This document shows, piece after piece, positions 7,820-16,618 of a stretch of 64,000 nt of DNA. This DNA comes from Kribbella sp. VKM Ac-2568. GTDB lineage: Bacteria; Actinomycetota; Actinomycetes; Propionibacteriales; Kribbellaceae. Each line of letters begins with the position of its first letter. Position 1 is the stretch's first letter. Made by a program: the position numbers and the translations under genes. The stretch is taken from assembly GCF_004345365.1 (NCBI RefSeq), contig NZ_SLVF01000013.1, positions 1 to 64,000 of the forward strand, in the 5' to 3' direction. Under the pieces are notes generated by a model. It ran no database searches. It was not told the DNA's origin and worked only from the letters and a program-made list of their open reading frames with translations.

Positions 7820-10270
7820 TCAGCCTGCCAGGTCCGCGGCCACCGCGGCGATCGGCTGAGCCACCGGTACGCCGGAGCCGTCGCGGCGGGCGTCCAGCGG
7901 GGGCAGGTCGACCGGGGCGCCGCTGTTCGCGCTGGCCCGGACCGGAGACGCTCCCGCGAAGGCGAGCAGGAGCCCGTCCTCGCCCTTGAGCAGCCGGTGG
8001 CACCGGACACCGCCGGTGCCTCGGCCCTTGCCCGGGTACTCGCTGAACGGCGTCACCTTGACCGCTCCGACCTCGGTGCCCGGCAGGGCGGACGAAGACC
8101 CGGAGATGGTCACGACGAAGTTGTCCTTGGCCAGGTCGACGGCGCCGAAGAAGGTCACCTTCGCGCCACCGGTGAGTCGAACCCCGGCCATGCCGCCCGC
8201 AGTACGGCCCTGGGGCCGGACCACGGAAGCGTTGTAGTGCAGGAGTTGCGCGTCGCTGGTGATGAAGCAGAGCTCCTCGTCACCCGTGGTCAGCTCGACC
8301 GCGCCGACCACCTCGTCGCCGTCGTTCAGGCGGATGATCTCCCACGAGTCCCGGTTGCTCAGGTGATCCGGCAGGACCCGCTTCACCACGCCGGTCCCGG
8401 TACCGAGGGCGACGCCGACCGAGTCGGGGTCCATCGTGGTCAGCGCGAGCGCCTTCTCACCGGGCTCCAGCGAGACGAACTCGGCGACCGGCGCGCCACC
8501 CTGCAGGTTCGGCGCGTTGGCCGTCGTCGGTACGGCGGGCAGGTCGAGCGACTCCAGCCGGATCAGCCGGCCGGTGCTGGTGATCAGCCCGTACTGGCCG
8601 CGGGCGGTGCTCTTCACCGCGGACACGATCGCGTCGTGCTTGGCCCGGCCGTCGCCGGTGCCGAACGGCTCGACGCCGTTCGTCCTGGCCAGCAGGCCGG
8701 TCGAGCTCATCAGCACCCAGCACGGGTCGTCGGTGACCTCGAGCGGGACGGCCGCGGTCTTGGTCGCGCCGGACGACTCGAGCAGCACGGTACGCCGGGG
8801 GGTGCCGTAGGTCTTCGCGACCTCGGCGAGCTCCTCGGAGACGATCTTCTTCAGCAGCGTCTCGTCGTCGAGGATCGCGGTCAGCTTCTCGATCTCGCGT
8901 TCGAGCTCGCCCTTCTCGGTTTCCAGCTCGAGCTTGGAGAACTTGGTCAGCCGGCGCAGCGGCATGTCGAGGATGTAGTTGGTCTGCACCTCGGTCAGGT
9001 CGTAGATGTCCATCAGCCGGGTCCGCGCGGCGGCTGCGTCGTCGCTGGTCCGGATGATCTGGATCACCTCGTCGATGTCCAGGATCGCGACCAGCAGACC
9101 GTCGACGATGTGCAGCCGGTCCTGCGCCTTCTTCCGGCGGAACTCGCTGCGTCGCCGGGTGACGTCGTACCGGTGGCCGAGGTAGACGTCGAGCAGTTCC
9201 CGCAGGCCGAGCGTGCGGGGCTGGCCGTCGACCAGGCAGACCGCGTTGACGTGGAACGAATCCTCCAGCGGGGTCAGCCGGTAGAGCTGCTCCAGCAGAG
9301 CCTCGGGGACGAAGCCGTTCTTCACCTCGATCACCAGCTGGGTGCCGTGGCTGCGGTCGGTGAGGTCCTTGACGTCGGCGATGCCCTGCAGCTTCTTGGC
9401 CTGCACCAGCGTCTTGATCTTCTCGATCACCTTCTCCGGGCCGACCGTGTACGGCAGCTCGGTGACCACGATGCCCTTGCGCCGCGGGGTGACGTTCTCG
9501 ATCCGGGCGGTGGCGCGCATCTTGAAGCTGCCACGGCCGGTCAGGTAGGCATCCTTGATGCCTTCCAGGCCGACGATCTTGCCGCCGGTCGGCAGGTCCG
9601 GGCCCGGGATGAAGCGCATCAGGTCGTCGAGGTCGGCGCCCGGCGTCTTGATCAGATGCCGCAGCGCCTGGATCACCTCGACCAGGTTGTGCGGGGCCAT
9701 GTTCGTGGCCATTCCGACGGCGATCCCGGCGGCGCCGTTGACGAGCAGGTTCGGGAAGGCGGCCGGCAGGACCGACGGCTCTTCCTCACGGCCGTCGTAG
9801 TTCGGTTTGAAGTCGACGACGTTCTCGTCCAGGCCGTTGGTCATCGCGACCGCGGGCGGCGCCATCCGGCACTCCGTGTACCGCATCGCCGCCGGACCGT
9901 CGTCCAGGGATCCGAAGTTCCCGTGGCCGTCGATCAGCGGGACGCGCATCGACCACGGCTGCGCGGTACGGACCAGGGCGTCGTAGATCGCGCCGTCGCC
10001 GTGCGGGTGGTACTTACCCATGACCTCACCGACGACACGGGCGCTCTTCACATGGCCGCGGTCGGGGCGGATGTTGTTCTCCGCCATCGAGAACAGGATC
10101 CGGCGCTGGACCGGTTTGAGCCCGTCGCGGGCGTCCGGCAGGGCCCGGGAGTAGATCACCGAGTAGGCGTACTCCAGGTAGCTGCTGCGCATCTCGTCGG
10201 AGACGTCGACGTCGAGGATGTGCTCCTCGAAGTCCTCGGGTTCGGCGGTGGTGTTGGTACGGCGTGCCAT
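7820..10270 (-). CDS. parC: DNA topoisomerase IV subunit A (ParC, actinobacterial type)
   Basis: 816 residues. It is the breakage-reunion subunit of the type IIA topoisomerase that unlinks sister chromosomes, with ParE as ATPase partner (not in this window). The catalytic tyrosine is Tyr131 in AAMRYTECRM. The quinolone region reads HPHGDGAIYDALVR (88-101). A C-terminal beta-pinwheel region is present (about 500-816), with repeats such as GYPGKGRGTGGVR, and I see no GyrA box (QRRGGKG), so ParC is favoured over GyrA. Residue 93, equivalent to E. coli GyrA Ser83, is Gly. The gene is followed 4 nt later by the lipoprotein gene. No partner parE is adjacent. Confidence 0.92.
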   Translation of the reverse strand: MARRTNTTAEPEDFEEHILDVDVSDEMRSSYLEYAYSVIYSRALPDARDGLKPVQRRILFSMAENNIRPDRGHVKSARVVGEVMGKYHPHGDGAIYDALVRTAQPWSMRVPLIDGHGNFGSLDDGPAAMRYTECRMAPPAVAMTNGLDENVVDFKPNYDGREEEPSVLPAAFPNLLVNGAAGIAVGMATNMAPHNLVEVIQALRHLIKTPGADLDDLMRFIPGPDLPTGGKIVGLEGIKDAYLTGRGSFKMRATARIENVTPRRKGIVVTELPYTVGPEKVIEKIKTLVQAKKLQGIADVKDLTDRSHGTQLVIEVKNGFVPEALLEQLYRLTPLEDSFHVNAVCLVDGQPRTLGLRELLDVYLGHRYDVTRRRSEFRRKKAQDRLHIVDGLLVAILDIDEVIQIIRTSDDAAAARTRLMDIYDLTEVQTNYILDMPLRRLTKFSKLELETEKGELEREIEKLTAILDDETLLKKIVSEELAEVAKTYGTPRRTVLLESSGATKTAAVPLEVTDDPCWVLMSSTGLLARTNGVEPFGTGDGRAKHDAIVSAVKSTARGQYGLITSTGRLIRLESLDLPAVPTTANAPNLQGGAPVAEFVSLEPGEKALALTTMDPDSVGVALGTGTGVVKRVLPDHLSNRDSWEIIRLNDGDEVVGAVELTTGDEELCFITSDAQLLHYNASVVRPQGRTAGGMAGVRLTGGAKVTFFGAVDLAKDNFVVTISGSSSALPGTEVGAVKVTPFSEYPGKGRGTGGVRCHRLLKGEDGLLLAFAGASPVRASANSGAPVDLPPLDARRDGSGVPVAQPIAAVAADLAG

Positions 10271-10474
10271 ACGGGTCTACGTGCTCCTCGGTGCCAGCAA
10301 CTCTTGCGAGCGCGCCGCGGCGGTCCGGCGGCAGCGCCATTGTCCCTGGTGAGCCCCAGGAACCGCGGCAGCGACCCGGCCTCCACGACGATTCGCCGCC
10401 AACCGTACGCCCATCCGCCGACAACAGCCGGTACTCCGCCACGCCGCCCAGGCCGGGTGGAAGGTCATTCTGGT

Positions 10475-12451
10475 CTATTCCATTGCGGCGCCAGGGTGGG
10501 ACCTTTTGAGGATGAACGCGGTCGGCGCCAGGGCGGCTCCAACTGCCAGGACCAGGCAGAGGCCGGCGATTCCGAGCAAAACGGTCCACGGCACGGTCGC
10601 GGGCACGTCGCTCATCCCGTCCGTCATGGCGCGGCGGATCAGCACCCCGACCGTGACGGTGATCGCGGTTCCGAGGCTGAGCGCGACCGCGCCGACCAGC
10701 GAGGACTCCCACAGCACCATCCGGCGGATCTGAGCGGGCGTCGCACCGAGCAACCGTGACGTGACGAACTCGTGCCGCCGCTGGAGGCTCCCCATCAGCA
10801 ACGTGTTGGCGATCGCGATCGCGCTGTAGAGCGCGGCGGGTCCGAGCAGCAGGATCAGCCCGAACCGATTCCCTTGCCGCAGCGCTTCCCCCTGAGCCTC
10901 CTCCCACTCAACAGCCGGTACTGCGCTCGCCCCGGTGCCGGTGAGTCGTTCGTTCAGAGCCGTCACCAATGCTCCGGCGTCGGATCCTTGCGCGGGCAGG
11001 ATGAACCACTGGCTCGGCGTCGCCTCGGGCGCGTGCTGACGAGCCAGTTCGGGCGGGAGCACCATCGATGCGGTGACCCCCGGCGCGGTTGGGAGGATCG
11101 CGACCACCCGCAGCCGGTCCGCCGTACGGTCGAGGTAGGTGACGGTGATCTCGTCGCCGACGTCGTAGCCCTCGAAGCCGGACAGTTCTTTGCTGATGGC
11201 AACTGTTTTGCCGGTCAGGTTGGTCAGGTCACCCGAGATCGGCGATAGCGCCCGGGTGCGGGTGGCCGCGGCGAGGTCGATGCCCTCGGCGGTCTCGACC
11301 TCGGCGGAGTCGCCGTCGGTCCGGATCAGGTCGATCGGGATGGCGCCGTCGGCCGCGGCGATGCCGGTCGTCCCGAGAATGCGCTCTCTCACGGCCGCTC
11401 CGTGCTCCGGCGCGGTGACGACGATGGGCGCTCGCAGCGTGTCGCGGATGGTCGCGGCGGCCGCGTCCGCGGCGAAGGACAAGGTGAGCACCATCGACCC
11501 GGCGATCGCCGAGATGGCGAGGATCGGTGCCGCCAGCGATGCGCTGCGGCGAGGCGTGGCGACCACGTTGCTGCGGGCCAGGCGCCCGGAGACCCGCGTC
11601 CAGGCGACCAGCGGCAGCGCCCACAACCGGCCGATCCATGGCACGACCAGGGGCGCCAGCAGCGTCAGCGCGATGACGAGCAACATCGGCGTGAACATGG
11701 ACAGCGGTATCACCGCCTCTCCCGTGCCAGGCCGGATCAGAGCGAGAAGGACGATCGAGCCGGCCAGGAAGAGCAGCCCGAAGCCGATCCGCACGACCCC
11801 GATCCGCGTCGGCTCCAGCTCTGCCTCGCGGAGAGCGTCGACCGGGGCGACCTTTGCGGCGCGACGGGCGGCCGACCGAGCACCGAGCATGGCCACCACC
11901 AGCCCGGCCGAGATCGCGATCAGCAGCGGCACCCACGGGCTCGCCGGTTCGAGCTTCACCGGCGCGAGCTCGGTGTACGACGCTTTGGCGAGCAGCAGGG
12001 GAGTCGCCAGTTGAGCCAGTACCGCGCCCGTGATGGCCGCGGCAAGTGCCACCACCAGTGCTTCGCCGAGCACCATCCTGCGGACCTGCCGGGGTGTCGC
12101 GCCGATCAGCCGCAGCAGTCCGACCTCACGACGCCGTGACGCCACCGCGAAGGCGAAGGTGCTCGCGATGACGAAGATCGTGATGAACCCGCTGATCACC
12201 GCGACCAGGCTGAGCACGGTCTGCAGTCCGGACACGTCCGCGTCGGAGAGCGGTACCCGCACCTGCTGCGGCGGATCGGCCTGTGGCAGGTCGACGGTGA
12301 TGCTAGCGGCGGCCGGCCCGTCGTACGCGACAGTGGCGGCGGTCGCGGTGGCGGCGAGTCCGAGCAGGAAGACGCCGACCGCCAGGGCGACGAAGGATCC
12401 CGCATACAGAGAGCGGTGCCGGCGGACCGTCTGACGGCTGAGGAAGAACAT
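10475..12451 (-). CDS. ABC transporter permease with two FtsX domains
   Basis: 658 residues. An N-terminal membrane segment lies at about 17-39. The first FtsX domain (about 75-195) contains the signature VASRRREVGLLRLIGATPRQVRRMVLGEALVV. A large extracytoplasmic region spans about 330-510. The second FtsX domain (about 520-650) contains QRRHEFVTSRLLGATPAQIRRMVLWESSLVG. The duplicated FtsX architecture is that of MacB/BceB-like mechanotransmission exporters used for peptides and antibiotics. Its start overlaps the ATPase stop by one base (TGATG). A divergent two-component system is the probable regulator. The substrate is unknown. Confidence 0.88.
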   Translation of the reverse strand: MFFLSRQTVRRHRSLYAGSFVALAVGVFLLGLAATATAATVAYDGPAAASITVDLPQADPPQQVRVPLSDADVSGLQTVLSLVAVISGFITIFVIASTFAFAVASRRREVGLLRLIGATPRQVRRMVLGEALVVALAAAITGAVLAQLATPLLLAKASYTELAPVKLEPASPWVPLLIAISAGLVVAMLGARSAARRAAKVAPVDALREAELEPTRIGVVRIGFGLLFLAGSIVLLALIRPGTGEAVIPLSMFTPMLLVIALTLLAPLVVPWIGRLWALPLVAWTRVSGRLARSNVVATPRRSASLAAPILAISAIAGSMVLTLSFAADAAAATIRDTLRAPIVVTAPEHGAAVRERILGTTGIAAADGAIPIDLIRTDGDSAEVETAEGIDLAAATRTRALSPISGDLTNLTGKTVAISKELSGFEGYDVGDEITVTYLDRTADRLRVVAILPTAPGVTASMVLPPELARQHAPEATPSQWFILPAQGSDAGALVTALNERLTGTGASAVPAVEWEEAQGEALRQGNRFGLILLLGPAALYSAIAIANTLLMGSLQRRHEFVTSRLLGATPAQIRRMVLWESSLVGAVALSLGTAITVTVGVLIRRAMTDGMSDVPATVPWTVLLGIAGLCLVLAVGAALAPTAFILKRSHPGAAME

Positions 12452-13218
12452 CAGCCCTCCAGTTCGCTCATGGCGGCCGCGATCCGGGCGGCGTCACCAC
12501 GGTCGAGGGAGCCGGCGACCAGACCATCGGACAGGAAGAGCACCCGATCGGCGAAGGCGGCGGCGACCGGGTCGTGCGTGACCATCACCACCGTCTGACC
12601 GGTCCGGTCGGTTGCCTGACGCAACAAGGTGAGGACCTGCCGGCTGGTGCTGCTGTCCAGGGCGCCGGTCGGTTCGTCCGCGAAGAAGACGGCCGGTCCG
12701 GTGATCAGCGCCCGGGCGATCGCGACGCGCTGCTGCTGTCCACCGGACAACTCGGCCGGACGGCGCTTGGCCTTGCCCTCCAGCCCGACCTGGTCGAGGA
12801 CGCGGTACACGTCCTCGCGACGCGGCCGGCGCCCGGTCAGCCGGAGGGGTAGGGCGACGTTGTCGTAGACGGTGAGCGAGCCGAGCAGGTTGTAGGCCTG
12901 GAACACGAATCCCATCTGTTCGCGGCGCAGCTTCGTCAGCGCGACCTCGTCACGGCCACCCAGTTCGACACCACCGAGCATGACCATGCCTTTGGTCGGC
13001 TGGTCGAGCCCCGCCGCACACTGCAGCAAGGTGGACTTGCCCGAGCCGGACGGACCCATCACCGCGGTGAACGAGCCACGGGTGAACTGGTAGGTGACCC
13101 CGCGCAGCGCGTCGACCGCGCCGGCCTTCGAGCGGTAGGTCTTGGTGATGCCGTCGAGTAGCAGAGCAGGTGATTCGCTCTGGACGACAAAGGGGCGCGG
13201 CGGCGCGGTGCTGGTCAT
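12451..13218 (-). CDS. ABC transporter ATP-binding protein (MacB/LolD/BceA type)
   Basis: 255 residues. It powers the FtsX permease encoded immediately downstream. Walker A is GPSGSGKST, the Q-loop region reads MGFVFQAYNLL, the signature is LSGGQQQRVAIARAL and Walker B is VFFADEPTGALDSST, the subgroup-typical ending. It starts at ATG 13218, 110 nt from the divergent kinase gene. The intergenic inverted repeat (13275-13292) is a likely response-regulator site. Confidence 0.92.
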   Translation of the reverse strand: MTSTAPPRPFVVQSESPALLLDGITKTYRSKAGAVDALRGVTYQFTRGSFTAVMGPSGSGKSTLLQCAAGLDQPTKGMVMLGGVELGGRDEVALTKLRREQMGFVFQAYNLLGSLTVYDNVALPLRLTGRRPRREDVYRVLDQVGLEGKAKRRPAELSGGQQQRVAIARALITGPAVFFADEPTGALDSSTSRQVLTLLRQATDRTGQTVVMVTHDPVAAAFADRVLFLSDGLVAGSLDRGDAARIAAAMSELEG

Positions 13219-13274
13219 GGTTCCAGCAAAGCCGGATCGGCGCTGCGGATCGCTGGCCTGCGAGAGAGACCGGG

Positions 13275-13292
13275 GGTAGCGCTCACGCTACC
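13275..13292. promoter_or_regulatory. Inverted repeat operator in the divergent ABC / two-component promoter
   Basis: GGTAGCG-ctca-CGCTACC is a perfect 7-bp inverted repeat. It lies between the exporter operon (leftward) and the kinase gene (rightward), 23 bp upstream of the kinase -10 element. Its size fits a NarL/FixJ-type response-regulator dimer. That the adjacent regulator binds here is inferred. Confidence 0.6.
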
Positions 13293-13314
13293 GACGACGG
13301 CCCGCCCGCGGCCC

Positions 13315-13320
13315 TAGGGT
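13315..13320 (+). promoter_or_regulatory. -10 element for leaderless kinase mRNA
   Basis: TAGGGT (TANNNT) ends 7 nt before the GTG at 13328. This is the spacing expected when transcription starts at the first base of the start codon. No ribosome binding site is visible before the GTG. A -35 element is not evident. Confidence 0.5.
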
Positions 13321-13327
13321 TGGGCGC

Positions 13328-14698
13328 GTGGAGAGACCGGACGCCGCATGGGGAGCGCTGGCCTCGAGGCGGTACCTCGTCTCGGCCTGGCCGTGGCGCA
13401 GCTATGCCTACCTGCTCAGCTCGGTCCCGGTGGGCGTCCTGACGATCGCTGTGTTGCTGGTGTCCGTGGTGGTCAGCATCGTGCTGAGCCCGATCGTGGT
13501 CGGCGTCCTGCTGATGGCCTCCATCCCGCTCTACGGAGTACTGATCGGCATCGTCGAGCGCTGGCGTGCCCGACTGGTCGTCCCAGCGGGGATCGCGAGC
13601 CCGCACGCGGCCATTCCCTCGACCTACTCCCGGCGCCAGCGGCAGATCTTCCGCCGACGGGAACGTGCCTCGCTGCGCGCCCTCGGCTACGGCCTGCTGC
13701 TCGGCGTCTTCCTGTGGCCGCTCAACGCCCTGATCGCCGGCATCTGCGGTACGACACTGCTTCTCACGGCGGGGGCTCCGGTCATCGCGGCCTACGACCA
13801 GATGGGTATGGGGCCATGGGTCCTCGACAACCCGCGTGAGGGCTTCATCTTCCTCGTCGCCTTCGGTCCGGTGTGGTTCGTCGTCAGCTCGTACGTCGTC
13901 GGCGTCCTCGCCGCGGCGGAATCCGAGCTGGCGAAGGCGTTGCTCGGAGCCCGGGAGGAGGAGCTCCGCCGCAACCTCGCCGAGCTCCGCCGGTCCCGGC
14001 TCGACCTGGTGGACGCGTTCGAGACCGAGCGGGCCAGGATCGAGCGGCACCTCCACGACGGGGTCCAGCAGCGACTGGTCGGGCTGACGATGACGCTGGG
14101 CCTGGCCGAGCTCGACCTGCCTGAGGGGGAGGGACGCCGGTTGGTCGTGAAGGCGCATGGTGAGGCCGAGGCCGCATTGGCGGATCTGCGGGAGGCGGTT
14201 CGGGGGATTCATCCGCGCGTTTTGGTCGACCACGGGCTCGAGGCCGCCGTGCGGGAGGTGGCGGATCGAAGTCCGCTCCCGGTGACTGTGCGGATGTCGC
14301 TGCCGGACAGGTTGCCGGCGCCGATCGAGGCGGCGGCGTACTTCGTCGTCAGCGAGGCGCTCGGGAACGTGGCCAAGCACGCCGCCGCGACACGGTGCGA
14401 GGTGGAGGGCTGGATCGCAGGGGATCGGCTGGTCGTCACGATCACCGACAACGGCATCGGCGGCGCGGTCCTGGGCACTTCGAACGCGACCGGCAGCACC
14501 AGCGATGCGGGTCCGGGAGGCGGGACGTTGCAGGCGGGCGGCGCGGGTTCCACGGGCAGTACAGGTTCGGCGGGTGGGACGGGGTTGGCTGGGTTGGTGA
14601 CGCGGTTGGACGCGTTGGGCGGGACACTCGAGTTGACCAGCCCACCTGGTGGGCCGACCCGCCTGAGGATGGAGTGCCCGTGCCGGCTCGACGACTGA
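13328..14698 (+). CDS. Sensor histidine kinase (NarL/DesK-type) with a Gly/Ser/Thr-rich insertion in the ATP lid
   Basis: 456 residues. Membrane segments lie at about 29-75 and 118-195, as in the actinobacterial putative sensor domain. The HisKA_3 motif is ERARIERHLHDGVQQRL with phospho-acceptor His243. The N-box is YFVVSEALGNVAKHA (338-352) and G1 is DNGIGG (374-379). Before G2 (GTGLAGLVTRLDALGG, 417-432) there is an unusual low-complexity stretch at about 380-416 made mainly of Gly, Ser, Thr and Ala; other family members have only a few residues here. GTG 13328 fits a leaderless start. It overlaps the regulator gene by 19 nt. It probably senses cell-envelope stress or a peptide handled by the divergent ABC exporter. 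Confidence 0.88.
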   Translation: MERPDAAWGALASRRYLVSAWPWRSYAYLLSSVPVGVLTIAVLLVSVVVSIVLSPIVVGVLLMASIPLYGVLIGIVERWRARLVVPAGIASPHAAIPSTYSRRQRQIFRRRERASLRALGYGLLLGVFLWPLNALIAGICGTTLLLTAGAPVIAAYDQMGMGPWVLDNPREGFIFLVAFGPVWFVVSSYVVGVLAAAESELAKALLGAREEELRRNLAELRRSRLDLVDAFETERARIERHLHDGVQQRLVGLTMTLGLAELDLPEGEGRRLVVKAHGEAEAALADLREAVRGIHPRVLVDHGLEAAVREVADRSPLPVTVRMSLPDRLPAPIEAAAYFVVSEALGNVAKHAAATRCEVEGWIAGDRLVVTITDNGIGGAVLGTSNATGSTSDAGPGGGTLQAGGAGSTGSTGSAGGTGLAGLVTRLDALGGTLELTSPPGGPTRLRMECPCRLDD

Positions 14699-15333
14699 GC
14701 ATCGTGCTGGCCGAAGACTCGCTGCTGCTCCGCGAGGGTCTGGCGAGCATCCTGGATCGCGCCGGCCACGAAGTACGGGACGCGGTCGGCGACGGGGACA
14801 CCTTGCTGGCCGTCGTCCGCAAGCAGCCGCCGGACGTCGTGATCACCGACGTCCGGATGCCGCCCGGGCACAGCGACGAGGGGCTGCGGGCCGCGGCCGC
14901 GATCCGTGCCGACTTCCCCGGCATCGGCATCCTGGTGCTGTCCCAGTACGTCGCCGACGCCTACCTCTCGTCGTTGCTCGAGACAACGACCGGGGGGATC
15001 GGGTATCTGCTGAAGGACCGGGTCGGGCACGTGAGAGAGTTCCTCGCCTCGCTGGACCGGGTGGCGGAAGGTGGCACGGTCGTCGACCCGGAGGTGGTCC
15101 GGCAGTTGCTCGCCCGCCGCCGCGACGACGGGCCGCTCGCAGCGCTGACCCCGCGCGAGCTCGAAGTACTCGCTCTGATGGCCGAGGGGCGGGTCAACGC
15201 CTCGATCGCCGAGCAACTCGTGGTGAGCGAGGCCGCCGTCCGCAAGCACGTCGGCAACATCTTCGCCAAGCTCCACCTCGACGACGGCCTGGACCGCCGC
15301 GTCTCCGCCGTGCTGACCTATCTGCGCGGCTGA
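14680..15333 (+). CDS. LuxR/NarL-family response regulator
   Basis: 217 residues. The receiver domain carries the acidic pair in LAEDS and the phospho-acceptor Asp57 in VVITDVRMPP. The C-terminal LuxR helix-turn-helix is LTPRELEVLALMAEGRVNASIAEQLVVSEAAVRKHVGNIFAKL. It is the partner of the kinase it overlaps. Two in-frame GTG codons (14674, 14680) are possible; 14680 has a GGAG 5 nt upstream and is preferred. The likely target is the divergent FtsX exporter operon. Confidence 0.9.
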   Translation: MPARRLSIVLAEDSLLLREGLASILDRAGHEVRDAVGDGDTLLAVVRKQPPDVVITDVRMPPGHSDEGLRAAAAIRADFPGIGILVLSQYVADAYLSSLLETTTGGIGYLLKDRVGHVREFLASLDRVAEGGTVVDPEVVRQLLARRRDDGPLAALTPRELEVLALMAEGRVNASIAEQLVVSEAAVRKHVGNIFAKLHLDDGLDRRVSAVLTYLRG

Positions 15334-15377
15334 CCTGTCTGCGGGTGATTCCTTGGGCCGTGGGGGAGGATCGCGGT

Positions 15378-15791
15378 ATGACGTGGGCTGATGAGAGTGA
15401 CATCCGCAAGGTGCTCGCCGACTGCCAGACCTGGGCGGTCGTTGGACTGTCGAACAACACCAGCAGGGCGGCGTACGGGGTGGCGCGGTTCTTGCAGGGC
15501 CACGGCAAGCGGATCGTGCCGGTGCACCCGTCCGCCGAGACCGTGCACGGCGAGCAGGGCTATGCGTCGCTGGCTGACATCCCGTTCGAGGTGGACTGCG
15601 TGGACGTGTTCGTCCGGTCGGAGCTGGCCGGCGGGATCGCGGACGAGGCGGTCGGAATCAAGGCGAAGGCGGTCTGGTTCCAGCTGGATGTAGTGGATCC
15701 GGACGCCTACACGCGCACGACGGCGGCGGGGCTGACGATGGTGATGAACCGTTGCCCGGCGATCGAGTGGGGGCGGCTGGGTCCGTCCTGA
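15378..15791 (+). CDS. CoA-binding (YccU-like) protein
   Basis: 137 residues. It has a single Rossmann CoA-binding domain, with WAVVGLSNNTSRAAYGVARFLQGHGKRIVPVHPS at residues 17-50 and a late motif VMNRCPAIEWGRL. Small proteins of this family bind CoA; their physiological role is not established. The ATG at 15378 follows GGGGGAGGA (15362-15370), a good ribosome binding site. It is co-directional with the two-component genes but separated from them by 44 nt. Confidence 0.8.
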   Translation: MTWADESDIRKVLADCQTWAVVGLSNNTSRAAYGVARFLQGHGKRIVPVHPSAETVHGEQGYASLADIPFEVDCVDVFVRSELAGGIADEAVGIKAKAVWFQLDVVDPDAYTRTTAAGLTMVMNRCPAIEWGRLGPS

Positions 15792-15823
15792 CCGAACGGC
15801 TCGACACGGATCGAAGGGTTCAG

Positions 15824-16246
15824 ATGATCACGATCGACACCTCCACCGGCTTCGGCACCCGGATCACCCGGCAGCTGGACGAAGAGCTGGTGCTGTGGCT
15901 GACCACCGTCGGCAAGTCCGGTACGCCGGCGCCGAACCCGGTGTGGTTCCTCTGGAACGGCGAGCAGATCCTCGTCTTCAGCCAGGCAGGCAAGGCGAAG
16001 CTGCACAACATCGCGAACAACCCGCGGGTCTCGCTGAACTTCAACGCCACCCACACCGGCGGCGGCGTCGGCGTGTTCTCCGGGGACGCGGTGATCGACG
16101 ACAAGCCGGCCACCGACGAGGAGCTCGCCGCCTACGCCTCGAAGTACGCCGAAGGCCTGGCGGGGCTGAACATGACCCCGGAGCAGTTCCACCGGGGCTA
16201 CCCGGTGCTGGTCCGGATCACGCCGGACAAGCTCCGCGGGTTCTGA
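15824..16246 (+). CDS. PPOX-class F420-dependent oxidoreductase-like protein
   Basis: 140 residues. It has the split-barrel fold of the flavin/F420-binding PNPOx-like family: ELVLWLTTVGKSGTPAPNPVWFLWNGEQILVFSQAGKAKLHNIANNPRVSLNFN is the cofactor-binding half. The F420-associated TIGR03667 group fits best. The C-terminus GYPVLVRITPDKLRGF is typical. ATG 15824 follows GAAGGG and lies 32 nt beyond the CoA-binding gene stop, so they may be co-transcribed. The substrate is unknown. Confidence 0.78.
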   Translation: MITIDTSTGFGTRITRQLDEELVLWLTTVGKSGTPAPNPVWFLWNGEQILVFSQAGKAKLHNIANNPRVSLNFNATHTGGGVGVFSGDAVIDDKPATDEELAAYASKYAEGLAGLNMTPEQFHRGYPVLVRITPDKLRGF

Positions 16247-16327
16247 CCTCCGGCCTGGCAGCAACCGGACAGCCCGCGACCCTGCGCGATCGACCGACCA
16301 CATTCTGAATGCAGTGCTACACCTGGC

Positions 16328-16362
16328 CCGGGTTCGCCCGTCCTCGTGGCGGGCGAACCCGG
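16328..16362. terminator. Bidirectional hairpin terminator
   Basis: A perfect 13-bp stem (CCGGGTTCGCCCG at 16328-16340, CGGGCGAACCCGG at 16350-16362) with a 9-nt loop lies between the converging F420-enzyme and DUF2630 genes. Confidence 0.88.
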
Positions 16363-16369
16363 TGGTGGG

Positions 16370-16618
16370 TCAGTTGATGTAACCCTCGACCACGTCGGCC
16401 GAGCGGGCCTGGGCGGACTCCGGGTCCTCGCCGTACTCGCGCTTGGCGCGGCGCTGCCGGAGCAGGTCCCAGCACTGGTCCAGCTCGACCTCGAGGGCGC
16501 GCAGGCGGGTCCGCTCGTCCTGGTCGTCGATGCCGCCGGAGGTGTGCTTGGTGCGGAGTTCATGCTCCTCGGCAACGAGTTCGTCGATGCGGTGGAAGAG
16601 GCTCTTGTCGTCGGTCAT
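16370..16618 (-). CDS. DUF2630 family protein
   Basis: 82 residues, charged and helical, beginning MTDDKSLFHRIDELVAEEHELRTKHTSGGI and containing DERTRLRALEVELDQCWDLLRQRRAKREYGEDP. This is the compact helical DUF2630 family of actinobacteria, of unknown function. Its ATG overlaps the stop of the FetB-like permease (ATGA), so it is translated from the same message. A terminator hairpin follows its stop. Confidence 0.85.
   Translation of the reverse strand: MTDDKSLFHRIDELVAEEHELRTKHTSGGIDDQDERTRLRALEVELDQCWDLLRQRRAKREYGEDPESAQARSADVVEGYIN

Noticed and set aside
7505..10759. Very long open frame on the plus strand opposite parC and the lipoprotein gene
   Set aside because: It is an antisense shadow caused by high GC at third positions; its composition (Arg, Gly, Asp, His, Val runs) matches no family, while parC on the other strand is unmistakable.
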